Shown piece by piece: positions 1-8,289 of a DNA stretch of 64,000 nt. Both the position numbers and the translations under genes were made by a program. Position 1 is the stretch's first letter. Each line of letters starts with the position of its first letter. The DNA is taken from assembly GCA_000155695.1 (NCBI GenBank), contig DS990592.1:1760556-1824555 (forward strand), read 5' to 3'. Origin of the DNA: Verrucomicrobiia bacterium DG1235 (lineage in GTDB: Bacteria > Verrucomicrobiota > Verrucomicrobiia > Opitutales > Opitutaceae). The notes beneath the pieces were generated by a model. The model was not told where the DNA came from. It worked only from the letters and a program-made list of their open reading frames with translations, and made no database searches.

Positions 1-2066
1 GCATTGGGCTTCTCGTCCACATCGCTAAGACTAAAAACCTTCTCCAGTTCAAAATCTGCTTTAAGAGGGATCCTTGTGCGCAAGGCCACCGACACCGCCT
101 CCCCATCCATAGTGGCCGGAGCAAACCGCAGGTTGACTACTGCATGCTCAATCACCCTGAACAGCTCTCTCGGCAGGTTCTTGTTATCCGGAATAACAAA
201 CAACGGCTGCCCTGCACCAGAAATGACAATGCTCACCAGCTCGGTCCGACTACCGTAACGAGCTCTCAACTCATCAGAATAATCGACGGCGATAGGAGTG
301 AAGAGCTTCGGTTTTTCGCTAACCTGAGACACCGAGTGAACTTCGCCAAAAACTCCTGCCTCTATCCCTCCTTCTTCCAAGTAGTTCAAAACCTTCGCCG
401 CGCCTACCGCTTCAGCCGCCGACTTGATGCTCAACTCTCCAAATACACGATGATTCCAATCAAGACCTTGACCAGCGAAAGCACCCAGCAAGTCAACACG
501 GTCTCCTTCGATCAACCGAGCAAGCGCCGTGTCAAAGTACATTCCGCTAGCATCGATGGTCGCTCCTTTCTCAAGCAACAGCGAAGCGATATCATACTCT
601 CTTCTTACAATAGCTAAGACAAGCGGCGTGAGCTCATCTCTAATTTTCACGTTCACGTCATAGCCGTAGCCGAGAAGACACTCCACCGACGACATTCGAC
701 CCTTATCAATGGCATAGGCAAAGGACCGAGCTAAAGTCTCTTCATCGATCCCCTCATCCCTTCGATCAATCAACCAGCAAATAGCTTCCACATTCCCATT
801 CCCTAGAGCGAAATCGAGCGGTTCTTTCCCATCTTTTCCCATCTTCCTGGAATCCACGCCCAAGGAGCTCAGCTTTTCCAGCAGCGAATCGTCTGCGTAT
901 CCAGATACCGAATGCATGGCTGTATAGCCGTCCACTTCAAAAGTCGCATCGATCTTGTACCTATCCATCAAACTGAACCCAAGTTCTGGATACCCTTGGT
1001 AAAGTTTATTGAAAACCACCTTCTTTTTATCGGTGCCCCCATAGTCGATGTTTGGTTTAAACCTCATCAAGTACTCGACAATATCTTCATAATTCTCGTT
1101 CAAAGCCTCCGATGCAGCCCATGAACAATGCCATTTTCCCGTCGAGTTTTTTGGCCTTTCAGGCATGAGTAGTCTGACGACGTCAAAATGCCCGTTGGTC
1201 GCGGCCAACATCACTGCAGAATTAAGGTCTCCCCACCCGTCCACTATTTTGGAATTAAACTCCAAAAGAAGTTGAACCATTTCCGACCGGCCATTCTCCA
1301 CAGCGTAGCGGATTGGCAAATACTCCGATTCATCCCTAGCCTGAACTAGCTTCTTGTCCGCTTCCAAAAGCGAACGCGCCTCCTCAAGCATTCCATTGGC
1401 CGCCGCGTAGAAGATGTCCCCACGCTTCTGCTCGTCTAAAGCGAGCGCTTCATCACCTGCCGATAGAGGAACACTTCTTTCTATGACCCAAGCCCACTGG
1501 CTTGAATCAGTTCGCTCGACCAGATTTCCCAATCTCAGTTGCCAGAGAATCGCTATCCCAGATTTTTCCGACTCGGGAACCAGAAACTGACTATTCCGCG
1601 TTTGAGAAATCCAATCTTCTGAAGGCTGCATGGCCTGAATAGACTTCACCTGCCCCCCATGTACCCAACCCACGACCAACCAATCCTTTTTCGTCGGCTT
1701 ATTCTTGATAACTTCGCGTAGTACTTTTTCCCAGCTCAGATTCAAATCGTACTGAACCTCGCCTCCCCTTTCGCCATACGGCTGTGGGACCCTCTTCAAA
1801 CGATAATCCACCAATGGCGTCGCGAATTCCGCCTCTAAGGGCAACTCGCCCCGAAACCACCAGGAATTGTGATGCGATCCCGCATATTCAATCGTCGAAG
1901 CATCAACTTCCGTATCCAAAACAGGGAGTCCCTCTCGAGCACTCTCCACGAGGTAGGCTCGCTGATTTACGAAATAGAACAACTCAACGGATTCTGCAGC
2001 AACCGCGCCCGTAGAGCACAACAAAGCTAGCAGAACAGAAAACAGGGGCAATTTTGTTAGGTACAT
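1..2066 (-). CDS. Secreted ankyrin-repeat protein with TonB-like C-terminal domain (3' end beyond window)
   Basis: The reading frame is open from an ATG at 2066 to the left edge with no stop, so the C-terminus is missing. The N-terminus is a signal peptide (MYLTKLPLFSVLLALLCSTG, then AVAAES). A non-repeat domain of about 200 residues follows, with WLVVGWVHGG and a second segment ending LALDEQKRGDIFYAAANG. Ankyrin-type repeats come next (PIRYAVENGRSEMVQLLLE, AVMLAATNGHFDVVRLL, PLDFALGNGNVEAICWLID, PLVLAIVRREYDIASLLLE). After the repeats the chain reads TPIAVDYSDELRARYGS ... VNLRFAPATMDGEAVSVALR, which has the spacing of a TonB C-terminal domain, and a second such domain seems to start at the edge. 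Location outside the cytoplasm is inferred from the signal peptide; partners are unknown. Confidence 0.8.
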   Translation of the reverse strand, partial: MYLTKLPLFSVLLALLCSTGAVAAESVELFYFVNQRAYLVESAREGLPVLDTEVDASTIEYAGSHHNSWWFRGELPLEAEFATPLVDYRLKRVPQPYGERGGEVQYDLNLSWEKVLREVIKNKPTKKDWLVVGWVHGGQVKSIQAMQPSEDWISQTRNSQFLVPESEKSGIAILWQLRLGNLVERTDSSQWAWVIERSVPLSAGDEALALDEQKRGDIFYAAANGMLEEARSLLEADKKLVQARDESEYLPIRYAVENGRSEMVQLLLEFNSKIVDGWGDLNSAVMLAATNGHFDVVRLLMPERPKNSTGKWHCSWAASEALNENYEDIVEYLMRFKPNIDYGGTDKKKVVFNKLYQGYPELGFSLMDRYKIDATFEVDGYTAMHSVSGYADDSLLEKLSSLGVDSRKMGKDGKEPLDFALGNGNVEAICWLIDRRDEGIDEETLARSFAYAIDKGRMSSVECLLGYGYDVNVKIRDELTPLVLAIVRREYDIASLLLEKGATIDASGMYFDTALARLIEGDRVDLLGAFAGQGLDWNHRVFGELSIKSAAEAVGAAKVLNYLEEGGIEAGVFGEVHSVSQVSEKPKLFTPIAVDYSDELRARYGSRTELVSIVISGAGQPLFVIPDNKNLPRELFRVIEHAVVNLRFAPATMDGEAVSVALRTRIPLKADFELEKVFSLSDVDEKPN

Positions 2067-2246
2067 ACAACGAAAGGTGACACAGAAAACTGCTACCCGA
2101 AAAATACGAGGTCAAGCGAACATACAGAGCTTCATTCTCCAAAAAAGTGTCCCGTCAAAAACCCGCAGACCCATTCCTCCAGTTTCAGAGAGAACCGAAA
2201 GTCACAGTGATTCAAAAACCCCTCGCAGCCTCTAGACGGGATCATA

Positions 2247-2276
2247 CAAAAACGGCGACCCATATTCGAATCGCCG
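2247..2276 (-). terminator. Probable intrinsic terminator of asd
   Basis: Read on the minus strand, the arms CGGCGA and TCGCCG enclose a 12-base loop and are followed by a T-rich stretch. It lies about 28 bases beyond the asd stop codon. Confidence 0.55.
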
Positions 2277-2303
2277 CTTAAAAAATAGAGAACTTCTCCG
2301 CGC

Positions 2304-3311
2304 CTAGCTCTTCGTCTTAACCAAGTACTCCGCAATCTGGATCGCGTTCAGAGCCGCGCCCTTCCAGAGCTGGTCGCCAACACACCAATACGCCAAGCCG
2401 TTATCGAAAACCGTGTCTACGCGGATACGGCCCACGCCGCAGTCCACTTTGCCAGCGTAATCCAGCGGCATCGGGTAAACATTGTTCACCGGATCATCGA
2501 CCACGTCCACTCCTTCAAAAGCCGCAATCGCCTCGCGCGCTGCTTCCACGGATACAGGTCGCTCGAACTCCGCGTTGACCGAAATCGAATGCGAACGCAT
2601 CACCGGAACCCGCACGCATGTGCAAGATACTTTCAGGTCCGGAAGGCTCATGATCTTGCGGCCTTCGTTGAGCATCTTCATCTCCTCCTTGGTGTATCCA
2701 CTTTCCAAGAACGAGTCCACATGCGGCAACGCGTTGAATGCGATTTGATACGGATAAACGCTATGCTCGATAGGCTCGCCTTTCGACCATGCCATCAGCT
2801 GGTCCTCGAGCTCTTGCATCGCTTCCGCCCCCGTGCCGCTTACTGCCTGATACGTCGAAGCGACGAGACGCTTCAATCCAAAAGCCTTATGCAGCGGGTA
2901 AGTTCCCATCAAGGTCACGATTGTCGAGCAATTCGGATTCGCGATGATTCCCTTATGAGTCCGTGACGCTTCCCCGTTGATCTCAGGAATGACCAGCGGC
3001 ACATCCGGATCCATGCGAAACGCCGAGCTGTTATCGATCGCCACCGCGCCAGCCTTGGCCGCCGCCGGACAAAGCGCCTTCGACACCGTGCCGCTCGCGC
3101 TGAAAAGCACGTAGTCGAGTCCGTCAAAACAGGTTTCCGTAGCTTCCTCGATGGTAATGGTTTGCCCAAGCGCTTCGACTTGCTTTCCTGCTGAACGTGC
3201 AGACGCAAACAGCTTCAGTTCCGACAAGGGGAAATTCCTGTCGCCTAGAAGCTTGATGAACTCTTGGCCAACCGCTCCGGTTGCTCCAACGATACCTACT
3301 TTATAACCCAT
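2304..3311 (-). CDS. asd: Aspartate-semialdehyde dehydrogenase
   Basis: Reduces L-aspartyl-4-phosphate to aspartate semialdehyde with NADPH, the branch point to lysine/diaminopimelate, threonine and methionine; cytoplasmic. The 335 residues match the usual family length. The N-terminal Rossmann motif GIVGATGAVGQ is at residues 6-16, and the catalytic cysteine is C128 in NPNCSTIV. The substrate-binding region reads SGTGAEAMQELEDQ, and a late conserved segment contains RIRVDTVFDNGLAYWCVGDQ. The ATG at 3311 lies only six bases from the divergent L,D-transpeptidase ATG. No other lysine-pathway gene is adjacent. Confidence 0.95.
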   Translation of the reverse strand: MGYKVGIVGATGAVGQEFIKLLGDRNFPLSELKLFASARSAGKQVEALGQTITIEEATETCFDGLDYVLFSASGTVSKALCPAAAKAGAVAIDNSSAFRMDPDVPLVIPEINGEASRTHKGIIANPNCSTIVTLMGTYPLHKAFGLKRLVASTYQAVSGTGAEAMQELEDQLMAWSKGEPIEHSVYPYQIAFNALPHVDSFLESGYTKEEMKMLNEGRKIMSLPDLKVSCTCVRVPVMRSHSISVNAEFERPVSVEAAREAIAAFEGVDVVDDPVNNVYPMPLDYAGKVDCGVGRIRVDTVFDNGLAYWCVGDQLWKGAALNAIQIAEYLVKTKS

Positions 3312-3317
3312 TTTATT

Positions 3318-3854
3318 ATGTCCTCGGACTTATTGCAGCCGACCACCCATAAGCTCCAAGAGCTCGATATCAAGCAAACAGCGCGCCTCCTGCTCGTCTC
3401 TATCGAGCGACAGACCTTGCAACTCTTCCTCGACGGCCAACTCATTCGCGAATTCGCCGTCTCCACCAGCCGCAATCCTCCCAGCTGTATCGAAAACTCC
3501 CTCGGCACCCCCACCGGCCTGCACCGCATCGCCGAAAAGCACGGAGACAAGGCCCCGCTCGGCTCCGTCTTCAAAGGCCGCGTCCAAGTCGCCAAACACT
3601 ACTCCGCCCTCCCCGCCAAAGAACAAGCCAACAACCTCGTCACCACCCGCATCCTCTGGCTCGAAGGCCTCGAGACCGGCCACAACCAAGGCCCGGGCCG
3701 TGACTCCTACCAGCGCTACATCTACATCCACGGCACCAATCACGAGGAAAAGATTGGCTCCCCCGCCAGCGCCGGCTGCGTTCAGCTCCGCAACGCCGAA
3801 ATGATCGAGCTCTTCGACGCCGTTCAGACCGGCGACCAAGTCTACATCGCCTAA
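3318..3854 (+). CDS. L,D-transpeptidase (YkuD family)
   Basis: A 178-residue protein with the YkuD signature near its C-terminus: HGTNHEEKIGSPASAGCVQLRN, with catalytic Cys in SAGC and His in IHGT. The family makes 3-3 cross-links in peptidoglycan or attaches proteins to it. No convincing signal peptide is visible (it begins MSSDLLQPTTHKLQELDIKQ), which is unusual for an enzyme expected in the periplasm. The ATG at 3318 is preferred because the upstream alternative at 3264 would run into asd. With six bases between the divergent starts, the promoter must lie inside asd. An 18-base palindrome lies downstream at 3910. Confidence 0.85.
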   Translation: MSSDLLQPTTHKLQELDIKQTARLLLVSIERQTLQLFLDGQLIREFAVSTSRNPPSCIENSLGTPTGLHRIAEKHGDKAPLGSVFKGRVQVAKHYSALPAKEQANNLVTTRILWLEGLETGHNQGPGRDSYQRYIYIHGTNHEEKIGSPASAGCVQLRNAEMIELFDAVQTGDQVYIA

Positions 3855-3909
3855 TCGACGCTCTGCGTATTCCTCGTTGCGCAGCTCGAGCAGCGTCTTT
3901 GTCCACGAA

Positions 3910-3927
3910 GGTAGCAACATTGTTACC
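3910..3927. promoter_or_regulatory. 18-base near-perfect palindrome, possible operator
   Basis: GGTAGCAACATTGTTACC is self-complementary apart from one base pair. It lies between the transpeptidase stop and the start of the CADG-domain protein at 4020. Size and symmetry fit a dimeric regulator; which protein would bind is unknown. Confidence 0.4.
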
Positions 3928-4019
3928 CTTTAGGATGTGAGTCCTCGCATCCATTCCCATTGGCTAAGCGTACACAAAGTACCTGACACCCAACACTATT
4001 GCTCAAGCGACACCGCCCA

Positions 4020-5156
4020 ATGGAATCATACGCCCCTACCCCCGCCCGTCGCGGAAACCGAACCCTAAGAGCCGCCACTTTAGCCGCCCACCGACTCGCA
4101 GCTCGCCTCGCCAACCCGCGCACCCAGCTCGCCACACTCACCCTTGTCGCCGTCCTGCAGAAAGCTCCCGCCCTCGTACGCGTCTTCAACGGCCTCAAAT
4201 TCTCCGTGGAGCCAGCTACGCGCCTCCTTCAGAAAACCGCCATCGCCGCCGCCAGCCTCGGCAGCTACCACGCCCTATCCGGAGCCACGACCGCCGTCTA
4301 CGTCACCGATCCCGACGCCCCGCTCACCCTCGATACCGGCGAGCAGGTCACCTTCACCTTCGGAGTCCAGCAGACCAACACCGCCCCCCTGTCATGGACC
4401 GTCTCCGGCCAGCTTCCCCCCGGACTCACCGTTTCAGGGACCCAGGGAGCCCAGCTAAGCTCGGAAGGATTCTTCAACGACACCTTCGGCCAAATCACCG
4501 GAGCCCCCACAGAGGCCGGCTCTTTCACCGTATTTCTCCAGCCCTGGAAATTCACCGGCGGCACCGGCAACACCGCCGAAGCATTCGAGCTCAATATCAC
4601 CGTCAACGCCGTATCCACAAACTCCCCGCCGGAAATAGCCACCGCCATACCCGATCAAACCGCGGTCGCCGGAATCGCCTACAATTACGACTACTCCCAG
4701 CACTTCACCGACCCCGACGGCGACGAAACCCTATCCTTCAGCATCTCACTCTCGGACGAATCCGACCTGCCCGCCTGGCTCACCAACTCCGACGGCGCCC
4801 TCTCCGGCACGCCCGCCGAATCAGACATCTCCACCATCACCCTCAAAGCCACCGCCAGCGACGGAGAGTTCACCGCCGAGGACACCTTCGACTTGTCCAT
4901 CGAAGCACCACCAGAGCTTATCGCTCCAGTCGCCAGTATCGAAGACAGCTCCGACGCTCTTGTAGTTTCCTGGTCAATACAAACTGGCCAATCGTACGAA
5001 ATCCAGACCGCCGACAACCCTCTCGACGAATCCGACTGGACCTCCTTTCCCGCAACCGTCGAAACTAACGGATCCCAACAATCCGCCACGCTCCCCAAAG
5101 CTAGCCTGCCCGCCACCCTGCTAGTCCGAGTCGCCACCAGCTTCGCGACACCCTAG
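4020..5156 (+). CDS. Surface-type protein with He_PIG/CADG immunoglobulin-like domains
   Basis: A 378-residue protein. After a basic N-terminus (about residues 1-70, with hydrophobic stretch LLQKTAIAAASLGSYHALSG) come two Ig/cadherin-like domains. The first contains LSWTVSGQLPPGLTVSGTQG and ITGAPTEAGSFTVFLQ, typical of He_PIG. The second contains PDQTAVAGIAYNYDYSQHFTDPDG, LPAWLTNSDGALSGTPAES and LKATASDGEFTAEDTFDLSI, typical of dystroglycan-type cadherin-like (CADG) domains. The last ~80 residues (SWSIQTGQSYEIQTADNPLDESDW) resemble the C-terminal module seen on verrucomicrobial surface proteins. The ATG at 4020 is chosen over an upstream TTG at 3999. No enzymatic domain is visible; an adhesion or structural role is inferred. 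Confidence 0.7.
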   Translation: MESYAPTPARRGNRTLRAATLAAHRLAARLANPRTQLATLTLVAVLQKAPALVRVFNGLKFSVEPATRLLQKTAIAAASLGSYHALSGATTAVYVTDPDAPLTLDTGEQVTFTFGVQQTNTAPLSWTVSGQLPPGLTVSGTQGAQLSSEGFFNDTFGQITGAPTEAGSFTVFLQPWKFTGGTGNTAEAFELNITVNAVSTNSPPEIATAIPDQTAVAGIAYNYDYSQHFTDPDGDETLSFSISLSDESDLPAWLTNSDGALSGTPAESDISTITLKATASDGEFTAEDTFDLSIEAPPELIAPVASIEDSSDALVVSWSIQTGQSYEIQTADNPLDESDWTSFPATVETNGSQQSATLPKASLPATLLVRVATSFATP

Positions 5157-5741
5157 GCGTTTCATTCGAACGCAAACCGAATCGGCAAAGCAACGATTGC
5201 CGCGACCAACCTTGACATTCGTCTCGCCAGGCTGACAGGTCGATTGCCTTGCCGCTCTCTGAGTCGTTATCTCAAGCTCCTGCTTCCCGCACTTCGCTGC
5301 CGCCAAGCATCGTCGCCGAACGCTTGAATCTACTGTGCTGTCATCGAAGTTTGTTGAACATCAACTATTCTTGGATTTTCCACGAAAAGGCATAAAGGCT
5401 TCTGCATCGTTTCCTGCCTTTTTGTGGCTATAACACAACAAAGCCTAATCACGGTTGTTTCGCTTACAGTGTACTACATCGCTTCCACAAATCCGGAACC
5501 AAAGACCGGAGCCCCATCCGAACCACTCAAGCGTTTTTGCTCCCGAGGAATCGAAAATCCCCAAAAGAGCAATCACGGCAAACAAAAGCCCGCGATCGCG
5601 ACGTGCTTAACTTCATAACGACGCAATCCGACACAAAAGTCGCTTGATCAGAAAAAATCGCGCAACTTTTCCGCTCTCGGTAGGTAGTCGTTTTGAGAAC
5701 CATCCAACTTCTTTCCCTTCCTACCCCAACCACCGCCAGAC
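5157..5741. other. Intergenic region of 585 bases
   Basis: No gene recognised. The only structure noted is an inverted repeat at 5380-5392 / 5415-5427 (CCACGAAAAGGCA and TGCCTTTTTGTGG, one mismatch, 22-base loop). A 64-residue open frame at 5424-5618 has no recognisable motif and is not called. Confidence 0.5.
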
Positions 5742-8210
5742 ATGAGCGAATTCCTTCGCGAATGGGGCTACGCCATTCGAAAACTTCGTAGCACTCCCGT
5801 CAGCACCGTCACCGGCATCCTCGTGCTGGCCATCGCCATCGGGGCGAACTCCGCCATCTTCACCCTCACCGACAACCTCTCGGTCACTACCCCTGCCGGA
5901 GCAAACGCAGACAAAGTCTACCTCCTCGGAGCCGAACCGCGCGACCCGCAGTTCCAGAACTTCTTCGAACTGGACGGAGCATTCGGCGACACCATCGAGC
6001 AAAACCTCGACTCCTTCCAGTCCCTCGCCCGCGTCACCCAATACTGGCTCACCATCTCCCAGATCGAGCAGCCTCTCCGCATCCAAGGCCTTCGCGTCGG
6101 AGACGGTTTTCTCAACTCCATCGGCGTATCCGCCATCGCAGGACGCCCCTTCGAGCCCCGAGACTTTCAGCCTGGAGCCATCCCCGGAGCCATGCTCACC
6201 CGCCAAACTTGGCAGGACGGCTGGTCGAGCTCCGACGACGCCCTCGACAGCATCGTCCACATCAACGGCCTGCCCCATCGCATCGTCGGCGTGCTGCCGG
6301 ACACATTCACCTTCGAGCGACGCGACTTCGGAGCCGTCACCGCCTCAACCTTCAAGGAGGAGCAATACGCCGGCGTCTACCAGTCCTTCTTCTTCATGGC
6401 AGGCCAACTCAAGTCGGGGGTCACCGAGGCCCAGGCCCGAGCCGAAATCAAAGGCATGGAAACCCAGCTCAAAGGCCTCGAAAGCTATCCAAGCTACTGG
6501 GATCAAACCACGCTCGACGTCAAGAAACTCAACAAAAGCGATAACGGCTTCGTCGAAGACCAAGTCCAAATTCTCCTCGCCGTCGGACTGGTCATTCTCT
6601 TCATCGCCGCCTTTAACGTGACCAACCTCACCCTCGTCCGCCTCAACCGTCGCGGAGGCGAATACGCCACCCGCGCCGCTCTCGGAGCCAGTCGTTGGGA
6701 CCTCCTTCGCATCTCCATATTCGAAAACGGCACGCTCGTCGCGCTCGGCTATCTCCTCGGCATCGCCTTCGGCTACGGCCTTATCCAAATCGTCGTCACG
6801 CGTTTCTCCGGCGCCGCATGGGGATTCCTCGAAATGCTCAACGACGACCTCGGACTCAACTGGCGCGTCCTCGCATGGACCGGGCTAGCTTGTTTCCTAG
6901 CCCTCATCATCATCAGCCTCACCACCCTCGTCTTCTCGAATCGCAACCTGATCACTGTATTCATAAAACAAGACACCCGCAGCTCTACCGGTAGCGCTAG
7001 CTTCAACTACATCACAAACGGACTGCTCTTTCTGAAAATCGCTTTCACCTGCGGACTCCTCATCGTCGGCGCCTTCTTCTACGTCAGCATGGACAACGTC
7101 AAAAACTTCGCCTACGGCTACGAGCTCGAAGACATCCAGCGCGGAAACGTCAACCTACCCTTCTACCGCTTCGACGGTGGCGAAGGCTCCACCGAGCTCA
7201 TGCCCATGCTCGAAAGCATCCTCCAGGAGATCCGACAAGTCCCAGGCGTCCAAGATGTATCCTTTTCTAAACTACAATTTCCCCATTGGGGTTTCCGCTG
7301 GTGGGTACGGCTTGCAGACACTCCAAAAGATCTCGAAGAGCAAGACCTCCCCGAATCATGGAAAGGCATCGTCTACCCTGGCTTCCTCGAGCTCATCGGC
7401 ATGCAGATCGTACAGGGCGAAACCTTCACCGACCTCCACAACACAGCCGAAGCCGAAAAAGTCACCATCATCAACCAAGCCTTCGTCGAGACCCACTTCA
7501 AAGGCGCCAACCCACTCGGTCAATTCGTCGAAACCAGACTCATGGGCGAAGCCGACCACTTCCGCGTCATCGGAGTCGTCAACAACGCCCACCGCTGGTG
7601 GCGCGACGACGAAGCCGAACCGACCATGTACTTCGTCAATTCCGCCGATGCAGCCGCCCGATTCTGGAGCTGGCTCTACATTAAAGCTCCTCGTTGGGAC
7701 GGCACCATCGCGCAAGGCGTCCGCGAAGCCATCCAACGCGTGGACAAGGAAATCGTCATCGCCAACTTCGCTCCCCTTCGACGCCTCCTCGACCAATCGC
7801 AAAACTCCTTCCGCTTCATCGTCTTTATCCAGACCCTCGTCAGCACCATCGGCTTCGTCCTCTCCTGCGTCGGCATCTACTCCGCCGTCAGCTACTCCGC
7901 CGCCCAAAAACGCCGCGACATGGGCATACGCCTCGCCCTCGGAGCCCACCCGAACAGCATTCGCAACCGCATCCTCTACCGCTCCCTCTTCCTTCTCACT
8001 CCAGCAATACTGCTCGGACTGGGCGCCGTCTTATTCGCCCTCGTTCCGATGAATAGCCTCGAAGACCAGCTCTACCTCGTAGAACCCACCGATTGGAGAA
8101 TCTACGTCTTCGGATGCCTCACGCTCCTAGCCGTCGGCATTCTCGCCTCCCTCCAACCCGCTCTCAAAACCGCCCGAATCGATCCCAACCAAGCTCTGCA
8201 AGAATTGTAG
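5742..8210 (+). CDS. Orphan MacB/FtsX-type permease (ADOP family)
   Basis: An 822-residue membrane protein with the layout of the 'acidobacterial duplicated orphan permease' family: a start like MSEFLREWGYAIRKLRSTP, a first transmembrane helix at ~20-45 (TGILVLAIAIGANSAIFTLT), a MacB periplasmic-core-like domain, and an FtsX block of three helices (VGLVILFIAAFNVTNLTLVR, then ~330 and ~375). The pattern then repeats, with a second periplasmic domain and final FtsX helices ending TARIDPNQALQEL. FtsX hallmarks such as RRGGEYATRAALGASRWDLL and KRRDMGIRLALGAHPNSIRN are clear. No ABC ATPase is nearby, which is normal for the family. Substrate unknown; the family is related to exporters such as MacB. 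Confidence 0.85.
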   Translation: MSEFLREWGYAIRKLRSTPVSTVTGILVLAIAIGANSAIFTLTDNLSVTTPAGANADKVYLLGAEPRDPQFQNFFELDGAFGDTIEQNLDSFQSLARVTQYWLTISQIEQPLRIQGLRVGDGFLNSIGVSAIAGRPFEPRDFQPGAIPGAMLTRQTWQDGWSSSDDALDSIVHINGLPHRIVGVLPDTFTFERRDFGAVTASTFKEEQYAGVYQSFFFMAGQLKSGVTEAQARAEIKGMETQLKGLESYPSYWDQTTLDVKKLNKSDNGFVEDQVQILLAVGLVILFIAAFNVTNLTLVRLNRRGGEYATRAALGASRWDLLRISIFENGTLVALGYLLGIAFGYGLIQIVVTRFSGAAWGFLEMLNDDLGLNWRVLAWTGLACFLALIIISLTTLVFSNRNLITVFIKQDTRSSTGSASFNYITNGLLFLKIAFTCGLLIVGAFFYVSMDNVKNFAYGYELEDIQRGNVNLPFYRFDGGEGSTELMPMLESILQEIRQVPGVQDVSFSKLQFPHWGFRWWVRLADTPKDLEEQDLPESWKGIVYPGFLELIGMQIVQGETFTDLHNTAEAEKVTIINQAFVETHFKGANPLGQFVETRLMGEADHFRVIGVVNNAHRWWRDDEAEPTMYFVNSADAAARFWSWLYIKAPRWDGTIAQGVREAIQRVDKEIVIANFAPLRRLLDQSQNSFRFIVFIQTLVSTIGFVLSCVGIYSAVSYSAAQKRRDMGIRLALGAHPNSIRNRILYRSLFLLTPAILLGLGAVLFALVPMNSLEDQLYLVEPTDWRIYVFGCLTLLAVGILASLQPALKTARIDPNQALQEL

Positions 8211-8289
8211 GAGAAGTGCCTCAATAAGTCTCATTTCGCTCGACCCGACACGTCTCTCCCCAGACAACTAGCGGCACCACACGCCGCCT

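Noticed and set aside
3330-3920. 196-residue open frame on the minus strand opposite the L,D-transpeptidase
   Set aside because: Very acidic, hydrophobic-poor composition mirrors the sense strand's codons; no domain, no start signal, entirely overlaps a clear gene.
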